From Puniceicoccus vermicola (GTDB taxonomy: Bacteria; Verrucomicrobiota; Verrucomicrobiia; Opitutales; Puniceicoccaceae), in NCBI RefSeq assembly GCF_014230055.1, contig NZ_JACHVA010000101.1:248001-312000 (forward strand): a DNA stretch of 64,000 bases. Reading direction: 5' to 3'. The translations under genes and the position numbers were made by a program. How positions within the stretch are numbered: the stretch's first letter is position 1; the number at the start of each line of letters is the position of its first letter. The notes under the pieces were generated by a model. The model was not told the DNA's origin and did not search any database. It was given only the letters and a program-made list of their open reading frames with translations. Positions 18,470 through 26,019 of the stretch are shown here, in pieces.

Positions 18470-20263
18470 TTAGTTTTCCAAAATAGGTTTTTGGGGCTCA
18501 GCTCGGGCCAGTCGGCGAGACAGCTGGTCCCGGTAGAGAGACTGGGGAACCAAGGTGTCTCCACGGCCTACGCCCTCGACCCAGTCGGGCTCTTTAGTGT
18601 CGACGGAGTCCCTGCGGACTTCGAAGGCGGGGCCACTGGTTCCGATGACATAGCCTTTTCCCGTTTGGTCCGTGTTGATGATGAATGAATTGTCAGGATC
18701 GTACCACGACGGGCGGTATTGTTTGCCAGTGGTATTCCAGATCACGGTTTCGGTGGTGCCGAATCCATGGTCGGGGCCGCGAAAATGAGCCTCGATGATG
18801 CAGCGGTCGACCGTAATGCTGTCCATAAGATTCGCGGGCGAAAGCCACATGTGCCAGTCCGCTCCGATACTATTGGAGAAACTGCATTCCAGGATGACGT
18901 TTCCAGCAGTGGATCGGAATCGATGGGAGATCGGGCGTCGAAAGCGGTCGATACTGGTTTGCTCGACGAGGCAGTCCTGTCCTCCCATTGATATGCCGTA
19001 CCCATTGCCACCGCCGCCGACAAACGCGGTATTCGCTAGATGACACCCCGTGACCGTGATCTGGCGAGACCAGTCGAGGGCGAATCCATTGGAAAGGAGG
19101 TGGACTGCTTCGCGGTTGGATTCGGGGCGGTAGGTGTGGACGTCGCGGATCCAGCTGTTGGCGACATGCTCAAAGTGGATCAGATAGGAAGCATGGAGGC
19201 CGTAGAGGGAGCTGGTTTCGGAGTTGAGAAGCTGTTTCCAGTCTCCGTGTTCGATTCCGTTGCTGAAATAGATCCAATCTTCGACATCGTTGCCACCCGG
19301 TGCATTGCCTTTGCGCGTGGCGCTGTTTGCCGCAATGGAGGGGTCTAGGATCATCCCGATCGAGAGGTGCTCGATTCCCACTTCTTCCAACAGCGGCTGA
19401 ATCTTGAAGATTCTCAGATTGGCGTCTGCCCGAAGATTGGTATGGACGGGAATATCGAAGGTCAGAGTATTCGTTTCCCGCTCGATCCCGATGATCTTGC
19501 GGGGATAGATTTGACCGAGATTCAGTTTCTGCAATCGACTGAAGATTTCTCTGGGAGCGAAGGAATCGATGAACTGTTGGGTGACGTCTTCCCGGATGCT
19601 TACGGTGTCACCGATTGCAAATTTGTCGACATCATCGATCTGTAGCGTTGTTGCTCCCTTCGGGATGTCCTGCTCGAGAGGAGTGGTCTCGGACTTTGGG
19701 ACAAACCAGAGCGGAGGGCCGTTTTGCCGGATCCGAGGCGATACGTGAAAAATGCTCGTGGTCCGCATCATCGGATCATCGTTGAACAGATGGGTCTTTT
19801 TCGGACCCGCTCCACGAACAACGAGGTTGCTGGTTTGGATATGAAATACCGTCCTTTTTCTTCCGTCGATGTATGGGGTTTGCGGGGAGATGCGAAATAC
19901 TCCCTCTGGAATGAATACGACTCCGCCACCAGCTTGGCTTGCGGCTTCAATGGCGCCTTGAATTGCCGTGGTGCTGTCCCGAGTTCCGGTTGGGTCGGCG
20001 AGGAATGGGGCTTCGGTTACGTCGAATACCGGTTCCCGGGAGTTCGCAATGGGGAGAGGTTTTTGGCCGGAATGATAGCCAGCATACGAGAAATCATTCA
20101 GGGAGTATCCATCGAGAAAAACCTTTCCTGGCTCCCAATCGACGGGGTAGAGCTCCGACCGCCATTCAGAGGATGACGATGGGGCGGTGGGTGCATCGGA
20201 TGCAAAGAGAGAGGCAGCAGTGGCAAAGAGGGCCGTAAGGGCGAGTGGGATGGAGGATTTCAT
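18470..20263 (-). CDS. Secreted pectate lyase-fold (right-handed beta-helix) protein
   Basis: 597 residues with a signal peptide (LALTALFATAASLFA). The start of the beta-helix is shown by TRDSTTAIQGAIEAASQAGGG followed by VVFIPEGVF, the N-terminal signature of pectate lyase 3/GH28-related proteins. Later turns contain repeated short beta strands (LVVRGAG, ITVTGCHLANT, CLVEQTSIDRF, VILECSFSN, ITVDRCIIEAHF). Such proteins are polysaccharide lyases or glycosidases; catalytic residues cannot be assigned with confidence. The gene is divergent from an SGNH hydrolase with a candidate operator between them. Confidence 0.8.
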   Translation of the reverse strand: MKSSIPLALTALFATAASLFASDAPTAPSSSSEWRSELYPVDWEPGKVFLDGYSLNDFSYAGYHSGQKPLPIANSREPVFDVTEAPFLADPTGTRDSTTAIQGAIEAASQAGGGVVFIPEGVFRISPQTPYIDGRKRTVFHIQTSNLVVRGAGPKKTHLFNDDPMMRTTSIFHVSPRIRQNGPPLWFVPKSETTPLEQDIPKGATTLQIDDVDKFAIGDTVSIREDVTQQFIDSFAPREIFSRLQKLNLGQIYPRKIIGIERETNTLTFDIPVHTNLRADANLRIFKIQPLLEEVGIEHLSIGMILDPSIAANSATRKGNAPGGNDVEDWIYFSNGIEHGDWKQLLNSETSSLYGLHASYLIHFEHVANSWIRDVHTYRPESNREAVHLLSNGFALDWSRQITVTGCHLANTAFVGGGGNGYGISMGGQDCLVEQTSIDRFRRPISHRFRSTAGNVILECSFSNSIGADWHMWLSPANLMDSITVDRCIIEAHFRGPDHGFGTTETVIWNTTGKQYRPSWYDPDNSFIINTDQTGKGYVIGTSGPAFEVRRDSVDTKEPDWVEGVGRGDTLVPQSLYRDQLSRRLARAEPQKPILEN

Positions 20264-20336
20264 GAACGGGGGTCTGAAAATAGGTTCTTCTCAGAGTTCT
20301 GGCCCGAATTCTTTCTAGCCTCAATCGCCGGGTTTT

Positions 20337-20349
20337 TGAACTCGTTTCA
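20337..20349. promoter_or_regulatory. Operator-like inverted repeat in divergent promoter
   Basis: TGAA-CTCGT-TTCA lies between the divergent pectate-lyase-fold and SGNH hydrolase genes, about 75 bp from each start. It matches the CTCGTT(T)CA core seen near other lyase genes in the window. A LacI-type regulator is the likeliest binder, by inference. Confidence 0.35.
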
Positions 20350-20420
20350 TGGAGCTCACGTGATTTTGTGGAATCAGTGACTTGGTTTTCCGGAGACGGT
20401 TCTTTAGATTCATTGTTTTT

Positions 20421-21551
20421 ATGACCCAATCCAATACTCTTGATTTTGCCGCTTTTGCCAAACGAGCCGAAGCGGGTGAACGTTTAACTGTGACTTTCTT
20501 TGGGGGAAGCCTGACTTGGGGCGCGCAAGCGACGGATCCCCTGAAAACCTCGTATCGCGCCTTGATCGGGAAAAAGATGCAGGAGCGCTATCCGGAGGCC
20601 CATTTTACTTTTGTCGACGCGGCGATTGGTGGAACCGGCTCCCAACTGGGGGCATTCCGCTTGCAGCGCGATGTGCTGGCCCATGAGCCGGATTTGGTCT
20701 TTTTGGATTTTACCGTCAATGATGGGGCCTCGAAGATTCCCGAGGACGATCGGCTCTCCTCCTACGAATCGATCATTCGCAGGATGGTGTCGGCTGGTAT
20801 TCCCGTGGTTCAGATGCTTTTGGCTGTAAAGGTCGATGTGGAGAAGGTCACGGACCGTCCCCTGGACGCCCTTCATCGGGAGATTGGGGAGGCCTACGGG
20901 CTGCCCGTGGGCGACGCGGTCGCGGTGATGCGGGCGGCGGTCAATTCGGGCGAGGTGACTCCGGAGGAGTTGTGGGATTTGCCGTACGATTCGACGCATC
21001 CTGGCGATGCGGGGTATGCTCTCTATGCCAAGGCTGCTTGGGGTGCTTATTCTTCTGCCGTAGAAGAGAAGCGGATTTGTCAGGTCCCAGAGGCGATGGT
21101 GCATACAGACCGTTATATGCGGATCGACCGCTTCCCGCTCTGCACTTTGGAAAATTTGCCGGAAGGCTGGAGCCGGGGAGTCCCACGCCGGGACGCCATT
21201 GCCTTCGACTTCATCTGCTCGCGTTGGATGGACGACTTGGCCATTGCTAGCAGCAAAGAGGGCAAGGCTCCCCAGCCTCTGATGCTTTCGTTCGTCGGGG
21301 AATCCATTCTTCTTTTCGGTGAGGGAACTCAGAGGTCCGGATCTTTTGAAATTCGCATCGATGAAGGTGAGCCGCAGGAGTATCCGACCGTATGCGCGGG
21401 AGGAAGTATGCGCTACTTGCAGATCGTAGCCATGGACCTGAAGCCGGACGTAGCCCACACGATCTCGATCCTTCCAAAGTTGAAGGGAGACGAAGAGCTT
21501 CGATTGGAGAGCGTCTGTATTGCCGGTGGCCAAGTGCTCGTCGACGGGTAG
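20421..21551 (+). CDS. SGNH/GDSL hydrolase (esterase), cytoplasmic
   Basis: 376 residues from ATG 20421; the frame also opens earlier at 20382 but without conserved sequence. SGNH blocks are visible: TVTFFGGSLTWG (nucleophile Ser30), AIGGTGSQLGAF (block II Gly), FTVNDGAS (block III Asn) and DSTHPGDAGY (Asp190-His193). The C-terminal third is an extra beta domain seen in many SGNH proteins from polysaccharide-utilisation clusters. These enzymes typically remove acetyl or other acyl groups from sugars. No signal peptide. The next gene, a GH13 alpha-glucosidase, follows 57 bp later on the same strand. Confidence 0.88.
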   Translation: MTQSNTLDFAAFAKRAEAGERLTVTFFGGSLTWGAQATDPLKTSYRALIGKKMQERYPEAHFTFVDAAIGGTGSQLGAFRLQRDVLAHEPDLVFLDFTVNDGASKIPEDDRLSSYESIIRRMVSAGIPVVQMLLAVKVDVEKVTDRPLDALHREIGEAYGLPVGDAVAVMRAAVNSGEVTPEELWDLPYDSTHPGDAGYALYAKAAWGAYSSAVEEKRICQVPEAMVHTDRYMRIDRFPLCTLENLPEGWSRGVPRRDAIAFDFICSRWMDDLAIASSKEGKAPQPLMLSFVGESILLFGEGTQRSGSFEIRIDEGEPQEYPTVCAGGSMRYLQIVAMDLKPDVAHTISILPKLKGDEELRLESVCIAGGQVLVDG

Positions 21552-21608
21552 GGGCGAGTAAGGCCTCTCGAATAAAGAACTTAAACCCTCTCAAGGATCT
21601 AATAGCAT

Positions 21609-23231
21609 ATGCAGGCAATGGACTGGCTGAAAGAGGCCGTAATCTATCAAATCTACCCTCAGTCCTTCCAGGATACCAACGGGGATGGGATTGGCGACTT
21701 TCAAGGGATCATCAAGCGGCTGGACTATATCCGCAGCATCGGGATCAACACCATCTGGTTGAATCCTTGTTTCGATTCGCCGTTTGGGGATGCGGGTTAC
21801 GATATTCGTGATTTCTATAAGATCGCACCCCGGTATGGCACCGAAGAGGATTTTGAGGAATTGGTAAAGGAGGCGCACGCGCGGGAGATTCGGGTCGTAC
21901 TGGATTTCGTGGCCGGCCACACCTCGATGGACAATCCCTGGTTTCAGGCCGAAGCTGAGAAACCGCATTCGGCGGATTCGAATCGCTACATCTGGAGAAA
22001 TCGGGATTTCGACCCGGCTACCGGACCGCAGAAGGGCGACTTCGTCTCCAATTTCTTTTGGTATCAGCCGGCGCTGAATTTCGGGTATTCCGAGATCACC
22101 GAGCCTTGGCAGGATCCGCTGCACGCCCCCGGGCCGCAGAAGAACCGGGAGGAGATGCGAAAAATTCTCGCCTATTGGTTCGATCGCGGGTGCGACGGGT
22201 TCCGGGTTGATATGGCAGGTTCGTTGGTCAAGCCGCAGGATACTCCCGCGTCGGTTGAGGCAACCAAAGCAATTTGGCAGGAAGTCCGCGCATGGATGGA
22301 TGAGGCGTATCCTGATCGGGTCTTACTCTCCGAATGGAGTTTTCCCAGTCGGTCGATCAATGCCGGTTTCCATCTCGACTTCATGTTGCATTTCAACACT
22401 CCGGGGTATTCGTCCTTGTTTTTCAACGGCAAGGGCACGCTGGCGCCTCCGAAGGATCAGGCCTACTGCTATTTTGACGCCGAGGGGCAGGGGAGTCTCG
22501 ATGTCTTTTTGAAATCGTACTCCGAGCAGCGGGAAGCAACCCGAGGCAAAGGGTTGATCACCCTCCCGGTCGGCTGTCACGATTTTCAGCGTCTGCGGTG
22601 CGCCCCCCGAGGTTGGGATGAGCTGCGGTGTGCCTGGGTGTTCTTTATGACCCAAGCCGGACCGCCGACCATTTACTATGGTGAGGAAATCGGGATGCGC
22701 TTCGTCGAAAACCTGGAGCCAAAGGAGGGATCGACCTTAGCCGGAATTACTGCGGTCAACGCCGGAACGGATCTCGGGGAACGCGCCGGGACGAGGACGC
22801 CGATGCAATGGGATGATTCGAAAAATGCGGGTTTCTCCACCGCTCCTGCCGAGCGGTTGTATTTTCCTATCGATCCCGACGAGGACCGACCGACCGTGGA
22901 GTCACAGGACAAGGATCCCAATTCCCTGCTCAATTTTGTCCGTGAACTGATTCGTCTCCGCAAGGCAAACCCTGTGCTGGGAACCGATGGCGAGTTTACC
23001 TTTTTGAATACAACCGAGCAGCATTATCCTTTCGCCTATTTGCGCGAGTTGGATGGCGCGCGTTGCCTCGTCGTTATCAATCCATCTCGGCACGCGCGCT
23101 CGGTCGATCTCAGGGTCGCGGGAGAGCCCTGTGAGGTTCTTCTGGGTCAAGGATGTGTCTGCGAGCGTCATGGTGAATCCCTCTCCGTTACGGTCGCAGG
23201 ACATGGATTCGGGATCATTCCGTTGCGCTGA
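21609..23231 (+). CDS. GH13 alpha-glucosidase / oligo-1,6-glucosidase-like
   Basis: 540 residues, normal for the oligo-1,6-glucosidase type of GH13. The opening WLKEAVIYQIYPQSFQDTNG and GIGDFQGI are diagnostic. Catalytic residues: nucleophile Asp201 in DGFRVDMAG, acid/base Glu242 in LLSEWSF, and Asp325 in GCHDFQ. The third motif usually reads NHD; here Asn is Cys, an unusual change next to the transition-state Asp. The calcium-type loop DTNGDGIGD is present. It should cleave alpha-linked glucose oligosaccharides in the cytoplasm. Met at 21618 could be the real start. The stop is followed within 50 bp by the hairpin repeats. Confidence 0.92.
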   Translation: MQAMDWLKEAVIYQIYPQSFQDTNGDGIGDFQGIIKRLDYIRSIGINTIWLNPCFDSPFGDAGYDIRDFYKIAPRYGTEEDFEELVKEAHAREIRVVLDFVAGHTSMDNPWFQAEAEKPHSADSNRYIWRNRDFDPATGPQKGDFVSNFFWYQPALNFGYSEITEPWQDPLHAPGPQKNREEMRKILAYWFDRGCDGFRVDMAGSLVKPQDTPASVEATKAIWQEVRAWMDEAYPDRVLLSEWSFPSRSINAGFHLDFMLHFNTPGYSSLFFNGKGTLAPPKDQAYCYFDAEGQGSLDVFLKSYSEQREATRGKGLITLPVGCHDFQRLRCAPRGWDELRCAWVFFMTQAGPPTIYYGEEIGMRFVENLEPKEGSTLAGITAVNAGTDLGERAGTRTPMQWDDSKNAGFSTAPAERLYFPIDPDEDRPTVESQDKDPNSLLNFVRELIRLRKANPVLGTDGEFTFLNTTEQHYPFAYLRELDGARCLVVINPSRHARSVDLRVAGEPCEVLLGQGCVCERHGESLSVTVAGHGFGIIPLR

Positions 23232-23279
23232 TTTTTCGGTTCGAGCCAAGGAGTCTCATTTCCGAGGCAGCTTCCCGTG

Positions 23280-23552
23280 GAGAGGAATGGTGAGAGCCAT
23301 TTCTAAGGATTGGCTTTGGGGGAATCAGACTTCTCGGGAGCCTCCCGAAATCGCTATCGCGCTTCCGCTCCGATAGATCCATTGTCTTTGTGGTCATCCG
23401 CGGAGAGGAATGGCGAGAGCCATTTCTACGGAATGGCTTGGGGGAATCAGACTTCTCGGGAGCCTCCCGAAATCGCTATCGCGCTTCCGCGCCGATAGAT
23501 CCCCTGCCTTTGTGGGCATCCGCGTAGAGGAATGGCGAGAGCCATTTCTACG
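23280..23552 (+). repeat. Tandem 122-123-bp hairpin-rich repeats (two full, one partial)
   Basis: Units start at 23280, 23403 and about 23525; the third stops after about 28 bp. Each full unit holds three stem-loops: AATGGC-GAGA-GCCATT (in unit 1 a G replaces the loop-side C), the 15-nt palindrome TCGGGAG-C-CTCCCGA, and CTATCGCGC-TTCC-GCGCCGATAG. The two full copies are near identical. They fill the intergenic space between the convergent alpha-glucosidase and AraC genes, so they could also stop transcription from both sides. No protein-coding role is likely. Confidence 0.9.
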
Positions 23553-23586
23553 AGTCGGCGGAAGCCGCTATTTGATTCTCTGTCAG

Positions 23587-24453
23587 TCATTCCCGCAGCT
23601 GGCTCGATTGACGAAAGTCTTTCGGCGGGCGATTGAACAGTTCTTTGAACTGTCGGCTGAAAACAAACGGATCCGGATATCCGAGTTCTTCGGAGACTTC
23701 GGCGACATTGAGATGAGTGTTTTCCAGAAGCGTCCGTCCGTAGATTAGGCGCTGCTGGACCTGATAGGTCTTCGGAGAAACTTGAAACCGCTTTTTGAAT
23801 TCCTGCGAAAAATACTTGGGGGACAATCCCGCCCGAGTGGACAGAGCCTGGAGATTGTCCCGCTCCAAGGGATGGTCGGCCATCCAGGTCGCTACTTGTT
23901 GAATCCGGTTTTCGACGGAATCGTGATTCGTCTGCAGTGTCCTTTGTTCATGGTCTAGCTCGAAGAGAATCGTGCTGGCGTAGGAAGTTGTGAGATCTCT
24001 GTGTTCTTCGCCGAGGGTCATCTGGCATCGTTGGAGCCCTTCGAAGAGTTCCTCAAAGTAGCTGCTGCGAAGGGTTTGGCAGACTACCGAAAAAGGCTTT
24101 CCCAGCCACGGACTCATTTTGCCGGTATGGTTGTCGTATCGGCAAAAGCGAATGGGTCTGATTTGAGGGGGGTCATTGGGGTCTTGGATCCCGGAATAGG
24201 GGACTCCATTGGTCAGAAAGACCACCAAGCCCCGTTTGAGCGGATAGTCCCGATCCCCTACGCGGTAGGTGCCTTTGCCGCCGCAGACGAAGAGCAGGTG
24301 AAAATCCTCGATGATCCGTCGCTGGATCCGCCATTGAGGGGGGACAACCAGTTTCCGTCCGATAGTCGTGAACCGAAAATGGTTCTGGCCCGGGACCGGA
24401 GACAGGAGGCGGAGGAGATTGTCCTCAGGCTTATCTGTAGGCGATTTTGTCAT
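23587..24453 (-). CDS. AraC family transcriptional regulator
   Basis: A 288-residue AraC/XylS regulator. The N-terminal half is a cupin-like sensor domain (RRIIEDFHLLFVCGGKGTYR). The C-terminal double helix-turn-helix is clear: LQALSTRAGLSPKYFSQEF and VAEVSEELGYPDPFVFSRQF, ending in the usual PPKDFR. It is divergent from the sulfatase gene across about 90 bp and probably activates it in response to a sugar. A short repeated element in the shared promoter region supports this. Confidence 0.93.
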   Translation of the reverse strand: MTKSPTDKPEDNLLRLLSPVPGQNHFRFTTIGRKLVVPPQWRIQRRIIEDFHLLFVCGGKGTYRVGDRDYPLKRGLVVFLTNGVPYSGIQDPNDPPQIRPIRFCRYDNHTGKMSPWLGKPFSVVCQTLRSSYFEELFEGLQRCQMTLGEEHRDLTTSYASTILFELDHEQRTLQTNHDSVENRIQQVATWMADHPLERDNLQALSTRAGLSPKYFSQEFKKRFQVSPKTYQVQQRLIYGRTLLENTHLNVAEVSEELGYPDPFVFSRQFKELFNRPPKDFRQSSQLRE

Positions 24454-24485
24454 GAAAATACCGGATTATGCCATTCAAATCGGTT

Positions 24486-24512
24486 TCATGGAATCATATA
24501 CTGTCATGGAAA
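24486..24512. promoter_or_regulatory. Direct repeats in AraC-sulfatase divergent promoter
   Basis: TCATGGAAT at 24486-24494 and TCATGGAAA at 24504-24512 are direct repeats spaced 18 bp apart, between the divergent AraC and sulfatase genes; a weaker match (TCATGAAAA) overlaps the AraC start. They are candidate AraC-type binding sites by position only. Confidence 0.35.
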
Positions 24513-24543
24513 TTTGATTTTGAACCCAGACAATCCTGCAGTT

Positions 24544-25965
24544 ATGACCAAGAAATTACCCAACATCGTCTTCTTTTTTACCGACGACCAACGCTTCGAT
24601 ACCATTTGCGCGTTGGGGAACGGTGCGATTCAAACCCCACATCTCGATCAGTTGGTCGAGGAAGGTTGCTCCTTCACACAGGCGCATATCCCGAGTGGAA
24701 CGAGCGCGGCGGTCTGTATGCCGAGCCGCGCAATGCTCAATACAGGGCGGACTTTGTACCACTTGGAAGGCTCGGGGCAGAGTATTCCTCTCGATCACAC
24801 AACCCTCGGGCAAGCCCTCCGCTCTAATGGGTATCGTACTTTTGGGACCGGCAAATGGCACAATGGTCGCGAATCCTTCAATCGATCTTTCAGCGATGGC
24901 GATGAAATCTTCTTCGGAGGGATGAGTGATCACTGGAATGTGCCGGCGTACCATTACGATCCCACTGGCAAATATGACACGCAGTTGCCCATCATCCGCA
25001 ATCCGGGACAATCCCGGGAGGTTACCTATCGGCAGTGTGATCATATCAACAGTGGCCAACATTCTTCTCAGTCGGTCTGTAATGCCGCCATTGATTTTAT
25101 CGAGAGTCACGAAGGAGATGTTCCCTTCTACAGTTACATCTCCTTTCTCGCTCCTCACGATCCCCGGTCGATGCCACAGGAGTTTCTGGAAATGTACGAT
25201 CCGGATGAGATTGAGCTGCCGCCCAACTTTCTCGGGGGTCATCCCTTCGACACTGGGCATCTCAACATCCGCGATGAGATGTTGGCCTCATTCCCACGTC
25301 GTCCAGAAGAGGTCCGTCAGCACCTCGCCGAATATTATGCGATGATTACGCATTTGGACCATGAACTCGGCCGGGTGATCGAGACTCTAAAAAAGAAGGG
25401 AATCTACGAGGACACGATTCTGGTCTTTGCCGGCGACAACGGACTCGCCCTCGGCCAGCACGGTCTCTTCGGGAAGCAGAACTGTTACGAACACAGCGTT
25501 CGTGTCCCATTGATCTTTGCCGGGCCGGGAGTTCCCCAAGGAAAGCAAACGGAAGCCTATGCCTACCTGATGGACATCTTCCCGACCCTATGCGATCTCA
25601 CCGGGATTTCGATCCCGGAATCCGTGGAATCCAAAAGTCTTCTCCCAGCGATCACCGGAGACGACCGCATTCGCGATGGATTGTTTTTCGGCTACGAGAC
25701 CTTTCAGCGGGCCTACAAGGATCGGCAGTTTAAATTGATCGAGTATGTCGTCGACGGGAAGCACATTCAGACGCAGCTCTTCGACCTGAAGAACGACCCC
25801 TGGGAAATGACGAACTTGGCCGAGGCGGCGGATTGTCAGGATAAAGTCTCCACGATGCGACAGAGCCTGATCGCAAGCGCTGAGGCCTGGGACGACCCAG
25901 AACACGACAAGGGTAAGCCCTTCTGGGATTCCTACCCGTTTCAGTCATCAAAGGTAGGGGAGTAG
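24544..25965 (+). CDS. Sulfatase (S1 family, formylglycine-dependent), no signal peptide
   Basis: 473 residues from ATG 24544; the longer upstream frame overlaps the AraC gene and is not conserved. Starts directly with NIVFFFTDDQRFDT, the metal-binding strand of S1 sulfatases. The formylglycine motif is C58-M-P-S-R in AAVCMPSRAMLNTGR, with FGTGKWHNG, ISFLAPHDPR and FAGDNGLALGQHG as later active-site segments. Conversion of Cys58 to formylglycine by a maturase is needed; none is encoded here. With no signal peptide the enzyme should remove sulfate from sugars inside the cell. The stop codon lies inside a terminator-like hairpin. Confidence 0.93.
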   Translation: MTKKLPNIVFFFTDDQRFDTICALGNGAIQTPHLDQLVEEGCSFTQAHIPSGTSAAVCMPSRAMLNTGRTLYHLEGSGQSIPLDHTTLGQALRSNGYRTFGTGKWHNGRESFNRSFSDGDEIFFGGMSDHWNVPAYHYDPTGKYDTQLPIIRNPGQSREVTYRQCDHINSGQHSSQSVCNAAIDFIESHEGDVPFYSYISFLAPHDPRSMPQEFLEMYDPDEIELPPNFLGGHPFDTGHLNIRDEMLASFPRRPEEVRQHLAEYYAMITHLDHELGRVIETLKKKGIYEDTILVFAGDNGLALGQHGLFGKQNCYEHSVRVPLIFAGPGVPQGKQTEAYAYLMDIFPTLCDLTGISIPESVESKSLLPAITGDDRIRDGLFFGYETFQRAYKDRQFKLIEYVVDGKHIQTQLFDLKNDPWEMTNLAEAADCQDKVSTMRQSLIASAEAWDDPEHDKGKPFWDSYPFQSSKVGE

Positions 25966-25983
25966 CTTCAGCTGCCCCCTTTT
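25957..25983 (+). terminator. Intrinsic terminator-like hairpin after sulfatase
   Basis: GGGGAGTAGCT-TC-AGCTGCCCC followed by CTTTT forms a GC-rich stem (with an internal mismatch) and a T-run; it overlaps the sulfatase stop codon. Its core TAGCTTCAGCTGC resembles the hairpin in the 159-bp repeat units, so a mobile hairpin sequence may serve as terminator. Confidence 0.6.
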
Positions 25984-26019
25984 CGCGGTTGGCGATTAGA
26001 TAACCCTAACGAGGTGGGA

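Noticed and set aside
20484-21533. 349-codon minus-strand frame opposite the SGNH hydrolase
   Set aside because: The plus-strand frame has all SGNH blocks; the other strand has no recognisable protein features.
4107-23552. Possible CRISPR arrays
   Set aside because: The two repeat regions have units of 159 and 122 bp without unique spacers, and no cas gene is present.
24001-24543. Upstream extension of the sulfatase frame by 181 codons
   Set aside because: It overlaps the divergent AraC gene, and family similarity starts only after ATG 24544.
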